Position numbers and translations under genes: made by a program. Under the pieces are notes generated by a model. That model was not told where the DNA came from and searched no databases. It was given only the letters and a program-made list of their open reading frames with translations. Below, piece by piece: positions 42,861 to 52,872 of a DNA stretch of 64,000 nt (within the stretch, counting starts at the first letter, position 1; every line of letters starts with the position of its first letter). Source of the DNA: Branchipolynoe longqiensis (lineage: Eukaryota; Annelida; Polychaeta; Phyllodocida; Polynoidae); the NCBI GenBank assembly GCA_030323885.1, contig CM059186.1:165785417-165849416 (forward strand), written 5' to 3'.

Positions 42861-43019
42861 ATTATGCTTACCTGTTGGTTGTTTAGCTCTCTCTACTATG
42901 GAACCCGGAGCTCACCTGTTGGATGTTAGAAGGATTTGTTACCGTCAGAAATTAGCATAGGTCCTTAGCAAAAAGTCTGGACTGTTTGTTTCTTTCGTGT
43001 GCAATGAATTATCCTTCCC

Positions 43020-43375
43020 TCTCTGTCCCTCTCTCTCTCTCTCTCTCTTTATATATATTTATATATATATATGTGTGTGTATAAAGGCCGGCTACAATAC
43101 GATGAAGGAAGGAACACAAGAATTGGGTTGAGATAATGTTTTCTCTCACATAGGGAATCTTAAATCCTAGACTAATCAAAAGAATTCCCGGGCATGAATC
43201 ACAGAGTTGAGCATCACCGGTTAGGATCAGTGGCGGTGGTGGCGAAACTGGCCAAATGAGATGGGGATGCTCCGCACCAAATTGATATATCAACAGCAAT
43301 ATAATAGCAATAATGATAACCTCCCTTCCACACCTTTATACTTGCATAATGCTTATACATCACTTATATATATTT
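43020..43375 (+). mobile_element. CT/TA microsatellite and family H copy 3
   Basis: (CT)n and TATATA (43020-43082) precede GAATTGGGTTGAGATAATGT, GGCGGTGGTGGCGAAAC and the terminal motif CACCTTTATACTTGCATAAT, GCTTATACATCAC, again followed by TATATA. Confidence 0.55.
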
Positions 43376-44048
43376 AACCGTTCTGCTCCTATCGTTCTAT
43401 TAATATGCACATTGATTCCCAACTCCTGCTGCTGGCCGCCGCTGTCTCTATCCAGCGCTGCCTCTCCCCCTCTCATCCATCTTAGCCATTTCACATATTC
43501 GTTAATGTAATCTCGCCCGAGTGCCGACAGCCTGTGTAATACATGTCCACAGGCTCTACCCGCGCATATTAAGTGCCATTACTCCTATACTTCCATGCTA
43601 AGGCTGACGGTGTACTCAGCTGCCACAGTCACTTATAAACACCCGAGATATTACCTATTATTGTTATTGTCCATATTAAGAAGGTGGTTACTAGTCCCGA
43701 GGAGATGGTTATTCTACTTTACTGTAATGTCTACATTACTCAATCGTCTGCGCAAAAGGCCACTAGTAATAGATATAATAATGAACCATCGTTAGGGGGG
43801 TTGACCATGACGGTTAGTGTAATAAGGGACCTGTTTGTAAAGGGTAAGGAATGCAAGGAACATCTCAATCACATTTTAAGAGCTCACAACTTTATTACTG
43901 TTCCTACTAACACCATCTAATCTCTTCAAATGTCAATCGTATGAATAAATACTTCCCCTCCATTTCCTTTATAGTCAAGATACTTTCAATTACTGTATTT
44001 AAAGTCAGATTATCATCCGAAACATCAGAGCGCTAATGAAACACATCT
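43376..44048 (+). other. unique stretch with weak small frames
   Basis: A 78-codon AT-rich frame at 43684-43920 ends MTVSVIRDLFVKGKECKEHL then NHILRAHNFITVPTNTI. It overlaps another open frame and matches nothing I know. No splice signals or start context support it strongly. Confidence 0.25.
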
Positions 44049-44083
44049 GATGGGTCTAGACCCGCTGGCTCGAAGCTTCTATT

Positions 44084-44128
44084 TTGCTAGGAGAGGAGCA
44101 CGGGATGGCATGGCACGTCTCCTAGCAA
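44084..44128. promoter_or_regulatory. inverted repeat with RFX-like halves
   Basis: TTGCTAGGAG (44084-44093) and its exact complement CTCCTAGCAA (44119-44128) are separated by 25 bases in unique DNA. Each half resembles an RFX half-site (CCTRGCAAC). The surrounding 71-codon frame (MGLDPLARSFYFARRGARDG) is open but unsupported. Confidence 0.3.
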
Positions 44129-44269
44129 TGAGTTGCAGCAGCGAACCCTTACCCGCATTTGATGGCCAATGTGGGTTTGTCTTGGCGAGCAGCCCACATT
44201 TCCATATGCGCACCGATTATAGTCTTGCCCACCTCATATACATTGTATTTCTCTCCGGATCATGAATTA

Positions 44270-44740
44270 TTTCTATGAAAGTAATGGGTGGCTTATTATT
44301 TCCACATGCAATTTACATACATGCAACCGAGCTACTCTCTGGCCTATTTGACATACCAATAAGGTGGTCACTGCAGAAAACATGGACAAGAAACTAGGTC
44401 AAGCACGCACACATTAATTTGCAAGACTTTTGAACGAAACAACACCTGGACTTGTAACTGTACAGCTGTCAATCACGATGTCTGAAAGACAAACAAACAG
44501 TGTATACGCCATTGTCACGTGACAGGCAAACTGTTGAGGTAAGAGGAGTTCTGAATAATGGGACAACCAAAGAATAGGATGACAAGAGCAACAGCTGCTC
44601 CATATCTGACACGCTGCTCCGGGGGCAGATGAATATGATGTGTTGCTGGCTGATTGACATCGAACCTTTGATGAACAACAAGTTGGACATAATCAAAGCA
44701 ATCAGCGACGGCGTCATTCCATTAGCATCGATCCTGGCTG
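44270..44740. other. no gene seen
   Basis: Unique sequence of balanced composition; nothing recognisable. Confidence 0.55.
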
Positions 44741-45078
44741 GTTCGTTGGTTGTTGGAGTGTTATGTCCTGGCAACATCTAAGGTCATATCTGGACAGGTA
44801 TCAATTTGTGATAGTGCACATTTATGGTGTCACTTTATAATGCTGTCCCACTGGGAGACCATGCCACCATCACCATGACCCGATATTCCACGCTGTCACG
44901 TTATCCTGACACTGAGCTAACCAGTCCTTGCCCTATCCTATTACTGCCAAGCTCCAGGCTCGAAAGTGAAAAGTATCAATTTTATATAGCATTGGTTTGA
45001 CTCGACCGAGAAACGAACTCCCGACCTTCCGCAAGTGAGGTCCGCGCTCTACCAATTCGACCACCGCGTCCGGTATAG
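44741..45078 (-). mobile_element. SINE-A, full length, GCGGTGGTCGAATTGG head
   Basis: Tail at the left (TTATGTCCTGGCAACATCTA). On the complement the head reads GACGCGGTGGTCGAATTGGT, AGAGCGCGGACCTC, B box GGGAGTTCGTTTC. It faces the plus-strand copy at 45138 head to head. Confidence 0.85.
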
Positions 45079-45137
45079 GCTCAAGGGTGGAAGTCGCCTT
45101 CTTTGATTATCTGCCAGGTTTTGGTTAAGAATCCTAC

Positions 45138-45528
45138 AATCGGTATAGCTCAGGCTTCCCATGCAGAAGGTCAGGAGTTCAATTCCTGGTCGAGTCAAAC
45201 CAATCCCCGGTCGAGTCAAACCAATGGTTTACAAAATTGATACTTGTCACTTCCTAGCCTAGCATACAGTGTTACTGGGATATGGCAAGCACTGGTTGGC
45301 GCCTTGTCAGGATAATGTGACTGAGTGGGGAATCAAGGCATGGTTCCGGTGGCAGTGCTATGCAGTCACCATGAATGTGTAGTGTCATAAGTGTGCCGTG
45401 TCAGAAGTTGGTACCTGACCTGGTATGACATTAGGGTTTGTTTGTTGTCGTTTTACGTTCTACCAACATCTAAGGACCTATCTATGACATTAGATGTTGC
45501 TAGGACGTAATACTCCAACAAACAAAAA
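45138..45528 (+). mobile_element. SINE-A with inverted tail piece
   Basis: Third head type (GGTATAGCTCAGGCTTCCC, B box GGAGTTCAATTCC), a duplicated GTCGAGTCAAACCAAT linker, then body. Near the end a reversed tail piece (GTTTGTTTGTTGTCGTTTTA) at 45434-45485 is followed by a forward tail, giving a small fold-back. Confidence 0.75.
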
Positions 45529-45570
45529 TGAATCAAGTTTAAGCATCTGTCTATGTATGTAAGTGAAAAC

Positions 45571-45584
45571 ACACCAGGTGGCGC
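45571..45584 (+). promoter_or_regulatory. single CTCF-like site
   Basis: ACACCAGGTGGCGC differs from the CTCF core at one position. It stands in unique DNA (45540-45780) whose 68-codon frame is not recognisable. Confidence 0.28.
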
Positions 45585-45784
45585 TTCTCAAATCGGAGTT
45601 CAATGCGCAGTTATGTGTTGCGCATGCGATTCTCCAATTAATAGCTTGCAGCCGATCAGAATAGGAACAGCATCAGACCTTTTTGAGATTCAGTTAGAGC
45701 TTCATTGTATGATAAAGCTGTGCCCTAAAACAAATTCAACCAAAAAGACTGCGTTGTGAATTGTGAGTAGATTCCCTCGCTATA

Positions 45785-46200
45785 TGGACCTTTTTCCCAG
45801 AGAGCATGCTCATTTTTACATCTATAAACTAGGCAGTTAATTCAAGTTAATCATACAGGGCTAGTTAAGTATCAGAATAATACAAAAAATAAAAATGTCC
45901 TCTATTGTTAACTTTTAAAGATGTTCGTATTTTAAGATTTTTGTTATTTACTTGAAGAAAATTTGCCTCCAACACTGAATGAGACACGAGGTGTGTTTTT
46001 TCTTTGGCATAATTTCATTTTGTCGTAAATATATTTGTATCATATACCAAATTAAAGCTCATTTAATGGTCAATCTATTAATAGCCTGTGTAACCAACAG
46101 CAAGTCAGCACCGAACAAAACAAAACTGCACTTGCTCTGATTAATGTGATGCCAAATAATGTGCTGATTAGCAAAATTGCCTGTAATAAAATGGCTTTTG
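45785..46200. other. no gene seen
   Basis: AT-rich unique sequence. Confidence 0.6.
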
Positions 46201-46204
46201 GTGT

Positions 46205-46720
46205 CATCATCATCATGCTGTCAGTCGCGATGCAACACACTGCTTTCATTACTTGACTGCTGCTCTCCTAGCGTTGTGTTCCTCCTAGCTGATTTTCCGT
46301 GGATGACGGAAGATGAGCTCAAGGAGCGCGGTCCTTGGTAACCCAGGCGATGACCGATCCGGTATGGTGTTTTGTGCGGTTGTACATTTCATGAAAGCTG
46401 CCTGCAAAAGTGTTGAAGTGCTACTGGCTTTTGCAAGTTACCAGCGGCACTCTCTCGGGGGGGCAAAGAAAGGTTGTCCAGACAGGCGCAAAACTATTTG
46501 TCCCTGCAGTGGCTGGTCGGGAGAGTTCCATACATCAACCGCCCTTAATGCTGCTACAGTGACATGGTTTTCTGTTTAGGGTTTGCTCCCTTAGCCTTCG
46601 GTTCTGTCAAGAACCTGTAGCACAAGGCAGTGGTTTACAACTCTGCAGGGCAAGGGCGTCAAACTCTCTGAGGTATTGCAATACCTGCAATACCCAGAGC
46701 TTTTGGTGTGTTGGCTTAAT
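46205..46720 (-). mobile_element. ATG-tailed retroposon, longest copy
   Basis: TCATCATCATCATGCTGTCA at the left is the complement of the 3' tail. Similarity to 19974-20412 then runs to about 46720 (GAGGTATTGCAATACCTGC). It carries about 100 bases absent from the 19974 copy (46275-46385), so one of the two has an indel. The plus-strand frame MKAACKSVEVLLAFASYQRH is antisense to the retroposon orientation. Confidence 0.68.
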
Positions 46721-47329
46721 ATCCAGCCCACGTTATTTTGGCACCAAAGTAAAGAGTAAAGTTCTACTTCATTCACAGGCCTTTCTGGATATTTTTAATT
46801 TAAACATATACCAAAATAGGAGTATTCAAAGACTAGCAATTATTCATGATTTTCATACTTTCTTCAAGTGTTATCTTAGTACTTCCGGTAAATACCATCA
46901 GACATTTGTTTTACAGATATGCTGCATAATGAGCTGCTACAGTATTAATTCTTCCACTCATGCCAGACGTTCGGTCAGTGGTGGAAATCTTCTGAGCCTT
47001 TTCTATCACAGAACTTGAGCTTCACTGGTGTTATAGGTCAGGGTTGTATTAGAAATACTCTATTAGTAGAATTAGGCATTTTCTGCAGAGCATGACGTCC
47101 AGTGAGCTGCTACCAACAACACTAGTTCTTTCATCACTGCCAAAAGGCGAGTTGGTGGTGGTGGAATTCGTCTATTTAGCTGACTGTTAAACGCACACTA
47201 ATTCTGACTGGAAATAAGGTCGTGACATGTTCTCGCAGTTGCGCATGAACAACTGTAGGTCGACGTGATTGTGCTTATTTGCAAATTAGAGGTTGTCCAA
47301 GGTGCTCGAGAGGTATAACCGAAAGCAAA
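46721..47329. other. no gene seen
   Basis: Unique to weakly repetitive DNA. GTGAGCTGCTACCAACA and GAGCTGCTACAGTATTA occur 200 bases apart and may be an old duplication. Nothing else is supported. Confidence 0.5.
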
Positions 47330-47690
47330 ATATTGTAATATATTCCGATTTAATGCATTGGTGGGGAAATGCAAATGTTCTATTATTGATCGGGTATACA
47401 TGACCAGGTGCATGTATGTGTATATGTAGGCACTTCTGGTGCTTGATTGAGAGGTAAACAGACATGGTGGTTCTGGCAGGACTGTGTGTAAGGGGCACTG
47501 AGAGCCTACCCCCTCCCCCCTCTGCTAGTTAGGATCACCACACTCAGGCTCAAGGCAGGTGGTGGCTAGGGGTGCCACACAGCTTGGTGGTGGTGGGAAG
47601 ATCACTGGTAACCATGGGGACCCGGAATGCTGGATCCTTATTGGTGGAACTAAGAATGCTTGTTTCTCATTGGGAGAATAGGGTGGTGTG

Positions 47691-48222
47691 TAGATAAAAG
47701 ATTCACCCCGTACTTCCAGTTCATGGGTGAAAACCAGCCTTATATAAAAACGGTCCAAAAATGGGGCTAATTAACTGAGTCTTTATGAGAGCCTAATTTC
47801 ACAATCTAAGAAGCAACATTTATTCTTTGTATATGTCTTCATGTTTAGCCGCTACTTTTGAGTTGGAAAATATAATAAAACATATACTTTAATGCAATTT
47901 AAAAGTGAAATCGATGGTGTTCTATGGCCGCCATCTTGTCTTTTTGCATTCTCTCCCATTTCATCAAGTCTGTTCTGATATAAGTAACCATTTGACACTG
48001 GTGCTCGGCATTCTACTTGTTGTTCCATCAATCAATCAATCAATCAATAGTTCCATCCTCTCGTCGAGGGTTGGATGCAATGGTTCTCCATCCAACCCTC
48101 GACTAGAGGATGGAACTATTGATTGATTGATTGATTGTTCCATACTAACGCTATTTTCCCCCTATTTATATAAGGCTGGTCTTCACCCATGTACTACAAG
48201 TACCGGGTGAATCTTTTATCTA
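47691..48222. mobile_element. MITE-E with 9-bp target duplication
   Basis: The termini are TAGATAAAAGATTCACC and its complement GGTGAATCTTTTATCTA, extending with mismatches to about 50 bp. The flanks GGTGGTGTG (47682-47690) and GGTGGGGTG (48223-48231) match at 8 of 9 positions. The second copy at 56145-56506 has an exact 9-bp duplication. Nine-base duplications and long inverted ends are typical of Mutator-like elements. It carries GCCGCCATCTTG (47927-47938), a perfect YY1 word. Confidence 0.85.
48028..48134. mobile_element. 107-bp hairpin element inside MITE-E, 8-bp duplication
   Basis: The insert is a near-perfect palindrome. The left arm starts TCAATCAATCAATCAATCAA and runs to GGGTTGGATG. 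The right arm is its complement with one CAAT unit fewer and one mismatch. The loop is CAATGGTTCTC. It interrupts MITE-E at TTGTTCCA, which is duplicated at 48020-48027 and 48135-48142. The sister MITE at 56145 lacks it. An 8-bp duplication fits hAT-type or similar fold-back elements. Confidence 0.88.
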
Positions 48223-48330
48223 GGTGGGGTGATACTCTACACTGAATCCATGTACCATATAAATAATAAACCAGAGGGCTTGACTCTCTCTCTCTTCTTT
48301 CACATTTAATACTCTTTCACACTTAATATC

Positions 48331-48673
48331 ACTATCATAAAAACGGAACTGATCAACCAATACTCACAACCGAATTATACAGTGCGTCGCCAAACACACA
48401 TATGTGTCAAACATAACAGCCGCAGTCAAGTTTTGTCGCGATTAACACCTGCGGTAGTGGTTGGAAAACCCTTCATTCTGATCAGAAATCACTTGGATAG
48501 GCCAACAATCGAAATGCTTCCAATCTCAGACATCCGTGCAATTGCAAAGGTATAACCAGTATTGTGATCTGGCATGACAGACACAAATATGACATCCTAT
48601 TATGCAACAAGTCTACTGTTTTCATAATGTAAATCGCATAATTACAAAGAGTACACTGTTCTTACAGAATATT
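48331..48673. other. no gene seen
   Basis: AT-rich unique sequence. Confidence 0.6.
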
Positions 48674-48684
48674 ACCAGTTAAAG

Positions 48685-49008
48685 AACCAGACGGGATGGC
48701 CGAATGAGTTAGAGGGTCCGTCTCCCATGCTGGTAGATCGTGGGTTCGTGGGTTCGAGTCAAACCAATGACTTTAAAATTGATACTTGTCGCTTCCTAGC
48801 CAGGCGCTCGGCATTATTAGGATAGGGCAAGGACTGGTGTGCTCAGTGTCAGGATAATGTGACTGAGTCGGATACCAGGTCATGGTGCCGGCGGCCTGGT
48901 TTCCCAGTGGGACAGCACTATAAAGTCGCCATGAGTGCGCACTGTCACAAGTCGGTACCCATCCTGATATGACCTTAGATGTTGCTAGGACGTAAAACAA
49001 CAACAAAC
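48685..49008 (+). mobile_element. SINE-A, full length with 11-bp target duplication
   Basis: ACCAGTTAAAG flanks it at 48674-48684 and 49009-49019. The head AACCAGACGGGATGGCCGAA with TGAGTTAGAG is close to the inferred consensus. The B box is shortened to GGGTTCGAGTC. The tail ends GTAAAACAACAACAAACA. Confidence 0.93.
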
Positions 49009-49019
49009 ACCAGTTAAAG

Positions 49020-49565
49020 GGCATCTGTTGAGGGGGAGATTTAATGGAGTGGAATTCCTGAAGGAGTAATTAGCTCTTACAATATCAGAAAGTGAACAAT
49101 TAATACAAGGCAAAAATTATCTGGTGTTGTGTGATGTCTTCAAGGAGGATTGCTAATTTTCAAATCACATTTCACTCCAGGTTCTTTTTCTCTATACGAC
49201 TTGACAAGTGCTATCAATTCAATCAATTCAATTCTTTTATTTTATCAAGAATCAATGTAACTCCCATCGCCTACCCAAGCAACAGTCAATAACCATTTGA
49301 AATCAAATCCCTCCTAAAAGAACCAGATTGTGGTTCCACCTAATGGCACTCAAAGGAAATGATTTTGCTTGGTTACATTACTAATATTCATTGAATGTGA
49401 TCTTAAAAGAAAAAAACAATTAATTAAGTAAAACCAACGCAAACCAGGTTATATATAAACTCAATAGTAGCCTTTCTTCTAGTGATAATTACATTGTGGT
49501 GTGAGGGGAAAGCAGCATTAAACGTGCAGACAAACAAAGATAATTCAAAGATAATTGAATACATA
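49020..49565. other. no gene seen
   Basis: AT-rich sequence with TCAATTCAATTC (49215-49235). No supported feature. Confidence 0.6.
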
Positions 49566-49917
49566 GAGTTGAATAGTCCAATAGTTTTAAATATCCTTTA
49601 TATCTTTGAGATGACTATATGAGGGTAGTGATTACAATCTATGTCACTTTAGCTTGAAGTAACTGTTATCGTAAATAGTTCAATTTGGGGCTATTTTAAG
49701 TGACAAATGCTCAAGTAAGTCTATCATGTCAGTCAAAATGGTAGGCCCATGACCTTTCAGCATTGACAGGTTTAAAAAAAATGAACTTAGATTTCCTTCT
49801 ATACAGCAATACATGCTTAATGACTACACTGCTATCTACATTGGAAATGTAGGATCAAATCTGGCAGAGGGTTCTGGTTTCGAAAGTGGGATGCTTTCAT
49901 CGGACTATACATACAAT
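49566..49917 (-). mobile_element. MITE-D, full length, diverged
   Basis: It starts AGTTGAATAGTCCAATAGTT and ends CATCGGACTATACATACAAT, the two inverted ends of the family. The interior agrees with 38198-38540 on the complement with many changes. Confidence 0.6.
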
Positions 49918-50235
49918 TTAATATAATGCCATATCTCGTGCCATGCGCTGAATGGACAACAAACCCCACATTAACCCGCTGTCATTAGTCAGGGGTGTAG
50001 CTTCCATATTAGCAAGCACGCAGCTGCGTACCACCTGACATTAGAATTTGTATTTCTCTAAATATATGATGCTTTATAGCATTTTATTTGATCGTGTTTT
50101 ATTCCAATGGCATTTTTATTCCATCGCCGAAAAAGTCTGGGTCCGCTCGGCCCCTGTTAGTGTTACTACAACTTACAAGACCTGAGGGATAGATGAAGGA
50201 AACCATGGCAAATAAAACGCAACAGTCCATCTGCA
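49918..50235. other. no gene seen
   Basis: Unique sequence preceding a CpG-rich promoter-like block. Confidence 0.55.
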
Positions 50236-50304
50236 ATGGACCTACCAACCACCCTCATTATCGCCCTCGTCAGGCGTATGGTGGCGCCCTCGGCCTGGCG
50301 CGGA

Positions 50305-50475
50305 TCAATCAATCAGGGGCGCGCTAAACCCGGGCTTCAGCGAGGTGCATGCGGAGGAAGTGAAGATAAAGCGTCGGAAATGGCGCAGGTCGACATTGGC
50401 GGACACACGTGGGCGGAACGCACTTCCCCCATCATCGCCCACCGCAGCCGCCTGCGACCACTTCCGGTCGGCCAT
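50305..50475 (-). CDS. candidate first exon / short ORF, minus strand
   Basis: The complement reads ATG GCC GAC CGG AAG, i.e. MADRKWSQAAAVGDDGGSAF, continuing to FTSSACTSLKPGFSAPLID and a TGA. The start codon lies inside AACATGGCCGAC, a word close to the YY1 consensus AANATGGCNGC that often overlaps start codons of housekeeping genes, with an ETS site (CGGAAGTG) seven bases further in. The protein is not recognised, and no splice donor is obvious, so only the first part may be coding. The peptide is rich in Ala/Asp/Gly at its start. Confidence 0.3.
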   Translation of the reverse strand: MADRKWSQAAAVGDDGGSAFRPRVSANVDLRHFRRFIFTSSACTSLKPGFSAPLID

Positions 50476-50490
50476 GTTGCGCGTCACTCA
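50400..50490. promoter_or_regulatory. CpG-rich ETS/YY1 promoter-like block
   Basis: CACGTG (50407-50412), a weaker ACTTCC word (50422-50427), a full ETS word ACTTCCGG (50460-50467) and GGCCATGTTG (YY1-type, 50470-50479) followed by GCGCGTCAC cluster in CpG-rich unique DNA. ETS plus YY1 just around the start site is the classic layout of TATA-less housekeeping promoters. Frames beginning on both strands would make it bidirectional; this is inference. Confidence 0.45.
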
Positions 50491-50502
50491 AACAGGGCTA
50501 TC

Positions 50503-50544
50503 ATGTCTGCGGCCCAGTTTCGGGTATTTGAGTTATTGCATTTG
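50503..50544 (+). CDS. candidate first coding exon, plus strand
   Basis: ATG at 50503 (context ATCATGT) gives MSAAQFRVFELLHL and meets a donor-like TTG|GTAACG at 50545, just downstream of the ETS/YY1 block. Without splicing the frame continues to 50610. Fourteen codons are too few for identification, so the call depends on the promoter context. Confidence 0.25.
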
Positions 50545-50619
50545 GTAACGCTTTTCTTTGTTATTGTTGTTGTTGGTTGTTTGGAGTATCCAATGAAATC
50601 TGAAGGTTGAGCTGGATTA

Positions 50620-50625
<6 letters not shown>

Positions 50626-50668
<43 letters not shown>
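50626..50668. repeat. (AT)n microsatellite
   Basis: Uninterrupted ATATAT that ends at the TA next to the pogo-like MITE. Confidence 0.95.
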
Positions 50669-50669
<1 letters not shown>

Positions 50670-50860
50670 CAGTAAAACCTCTCTAAATCGACTCAACATG
50701 GGACTGACTTTGAATGGTCCATTTAGGGAGGTGGTCCTTTTAGGGAGTTTTTTTATTGTTACAATAGTATTGTATGGGCGATCATTTGGGACCCAAATAA
50801 AGTGATCGATATAGGGGAGTGGTTGATATGTGGAGGTGGTCAGTTAGAGAGGTGTTACTG
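50670..50860. mobile_element. pogo/Tigger-like MITE, copy 1
   Basis: It runs CAGTAAAACCTCTCTAAATC ... AGAGAGGTGTTACTG, with inverted ends flanked by TA at 50668-50669 and 50861-50862. TA duplication and CAG...CTG ends fit the Tc1/mariner-pogo group. A second copy lies at 62199-62376. Confidence 0.8.
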
Positions 50861-50923
50861 TATATATGTACATATATTTGTGGAAGTATATACAGTTATA
50901 TATGTACTGCTATATTTGTTGGT

Positions 50924-51268
50924 TAAAGCTGCATAGTACGATCACATTTTCTAAACGAAACAGATTATATAGATTTGATTTTCTATATCTAACTTAAATG
51001 CAGATGCATTTTTAAAGCATGTGTTGCCACATAGAAGGGAATACCGAATCTGTTTAATAGAAGCTATTACTGCTGTAGGCTATGGGATCAGAGTTTTGGG
51101 ATGCATGCAAAATTAATTTGCCATGTTTGCACTTCAAATGTCTCAAAGGTAACTATTTTAAATAAAAGTTAATTCAAACTAAAGTAAGGTAGATTATAAT
51201 AATTGATTCAATACATTTATCTAAAAAAGTGACAGAAACTCAAAATCTATTGGACGATGCAATTGTAT
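50924..51268 (+). mobile_element. MITE-D, full length
   Basis: It runs from GGTTAAAGCTGCATAGTACG to CTATTGGACGATGCAATTGT. The interior (GTGTTGCCACATAGAAGGG, AAATTAATTTGCCATGTTTG) is highly similar to 38198-38540. Confidence 0.75.
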
Positions 51269-51789
51269 GCATATATGCCAAGAAAATCCCCAAAAAACTA
51301 ACATAGGCTATTAACCATACCAACCAATTATCTATCTGCAACTGAAATGCAGGCAATCAAATACCTTATCAGCAGCCACTGTGTGGTAAGAAGATAACAC
51401 CAACACTACAACTGGCCAGCATTGAAAACAAGCCTGGGTACCTGGGCCTATATTCTATGGACAGTATAAATACAGCCTCAAAAAAAAAAAAAAAATATGC
51501 ATGGCAAATGTGTATCTCAGACAACTGGCCTTCCTCATTTCACAACTCCTTTCTCTTTCCAGTCACATCTGCCAGAGGGCAGATGTGCAGTGGAAATACT
51601 CTATTTGCATTTTCCGCAGGTGCTGCTGCAGTCAGCTTCTACCAACTACATTTATTTCTGCCTTTAATATCACTTCTTTTACGTCGAGATGCGTCAAACG
51701 TTTCAGTGCGGGGGGCAAAGTTGTACGTAGCCTAGTGTACATAGCCTATGGCCAACATATGGCCAACATTTGGCTAACATGGCTCCCGG
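51269..51789. other. no gene seen
   Basis: Unique sequence with a run of fifteen A (51480-51494). Overlapping weak frames at 51457-51803 are not supported by motifs or splice sites. Confidence 0.5.
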
Positions 51790-52133
51790 CGAAAAACTCT
51801 TGAATTACACTCATGATACGTTCGCAGAATGCCGGTGAACATTATATACGTTAGTCGATCACCAGAAATACACCTCCTATGTTACATACGTCAAGACATG
51901 GTGGAGAAATGCCAAACGTACATTAGACGTTTGTTAGATGTATGTTATCCATACATTGTCAGTACACGGACTGTACATTTCCACTGCCTTTGACGTAGGT
52001 CAACGACATATGCATACATCGACATACGGATAATGAACGCATAACGCATTATGCTGTATCCCGAGGTAGCAGCCAAAAATCACATATGTCGGCGTACATT
52101 TGCGTTATGCGTCATAATGTGACAGCCCCATTA
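51790..52133 (-). mobile_element. family F relative, one clear terminus
   Basis: The right end is TAATGTGACAGCCCCATTA (52114-52133), the complement of TAATGGGGCTGTCACATTA, followed inward by words shared with 27402-27460 (CATATGTGATTTTT complement). TACGT/ACGTTA words are dense. The left terminus is not resolved. Confidence 0.5.
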
Positions 52134-52525
52134 GTGCAGTAATTCTACAACCATACCTTGTAAAACACACCAATTGGACGAAATTTGATTAGCAATGGGA
52201 AAATCCGTGGATCTAATTGGTGTAAGCAAATAAAATATTTGCATCAAATCCTACAGAAATATTGAGCGCCAGGCTAGGTAGCTACAAGTATGCATTTGTA
52301 ACTCACCTGTCCCAAGCAAGTGACTCCGAGTTGCGGAAGTGGGCCACAATTACAGAACATCGGTGCACCACCAGTCATGCACGTGAACTCGGGCAGGATG
52401 ACAAGTAACTCATGGTCCCCTCCATGAGTTTATACTTGTATAATACTTTATACATCACACATGTATGAGCAGTGTATATAATGTGTATGCTCCTCATATG
52501 AGGTATCTGCTTGTTTTGTTGAGTA
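52134..52525. other. unique stretch with a SINE-A body scrap
   Basis: 52261-52295 (TTGAGCGCCAGGCTAGGTAG) is a piece of SINE-A body. 52427-52470 recalls the family H end. No gene. Confidence 0.5.
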
Positions 52526-52541
52526 GATCTTGATGTAAGGG

Positions 52542-52591
52542 TTGGTTGGTGTTGGAGTTTTACGTCCTGGCAACATCTAAGGTCATATCAG
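52542..52591 (-). mobile_element. 50-bp SINE-A tail with 16-bp target duplication
   Basis: Only the terminal tail was inserted (TTGGTTGGTGTTGGAGTTTT ... GGTCATATCAG). It is bounded by GATCTTGATGTAAGGG (52526-52541) and GATCTTAATGTAAGGG (52592-52607), which differ at one position. Confidence 0.88.
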
Positions 52592-52870
52592 GATCTTAAT
52601 GTAAGGGTGCTTCTTTTTAGCATGCATGTGGGCACATAGGTGGCTCAGGCAGAGGCGTCCCAGGTGGCACATGCGCAGAACGGGGCCTTGTTCGGTGGAT
52701 TAGCCGGAAACAGGTGGGACAGCGTCCGGTGAAGTGGGTCTGGTGGGGTGGTAGTTTCAGGTGTGTGTGTTATGTGTGTGTGCGGGGGGAGGGGTTAGTT
52801 GTTGGTGGGGGGGGGGGGGGGGGAAGGAAAGGGCCGGCCATTGTAACTACACGTGGCATGTAATCCCAAA
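52592..52870. other. short unique block and G/GT tracts
   Basis: After the SINE tail there are about 150 unique bases, then GTGTGTGTG and G runs up to about sixteen (52807-52822). No gene. Confidence 0.6.
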
Positions 52871-52872
52871 CA

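Larger units (their letters stand above)
47330..48330 (-). mobile_element. family B copy 2, split by a MITE
   Basis: 47330-47681 and 48232-48330 are the complement of 24890-25400 and become contiguous when 47691-48222 is removed (GGGTGGTG...GGGGTGATACTC). This orders the events: family B first, MITE second. Confidence 0.72.

Noticed and set aside
48685..48770. Functional tRNA gene in the heads of SINE-A copies
   Set aside because: A and B boxes are present, but stems are imperfect, the head is always joined to the same SINE body and copies are dispersed with target duplications.
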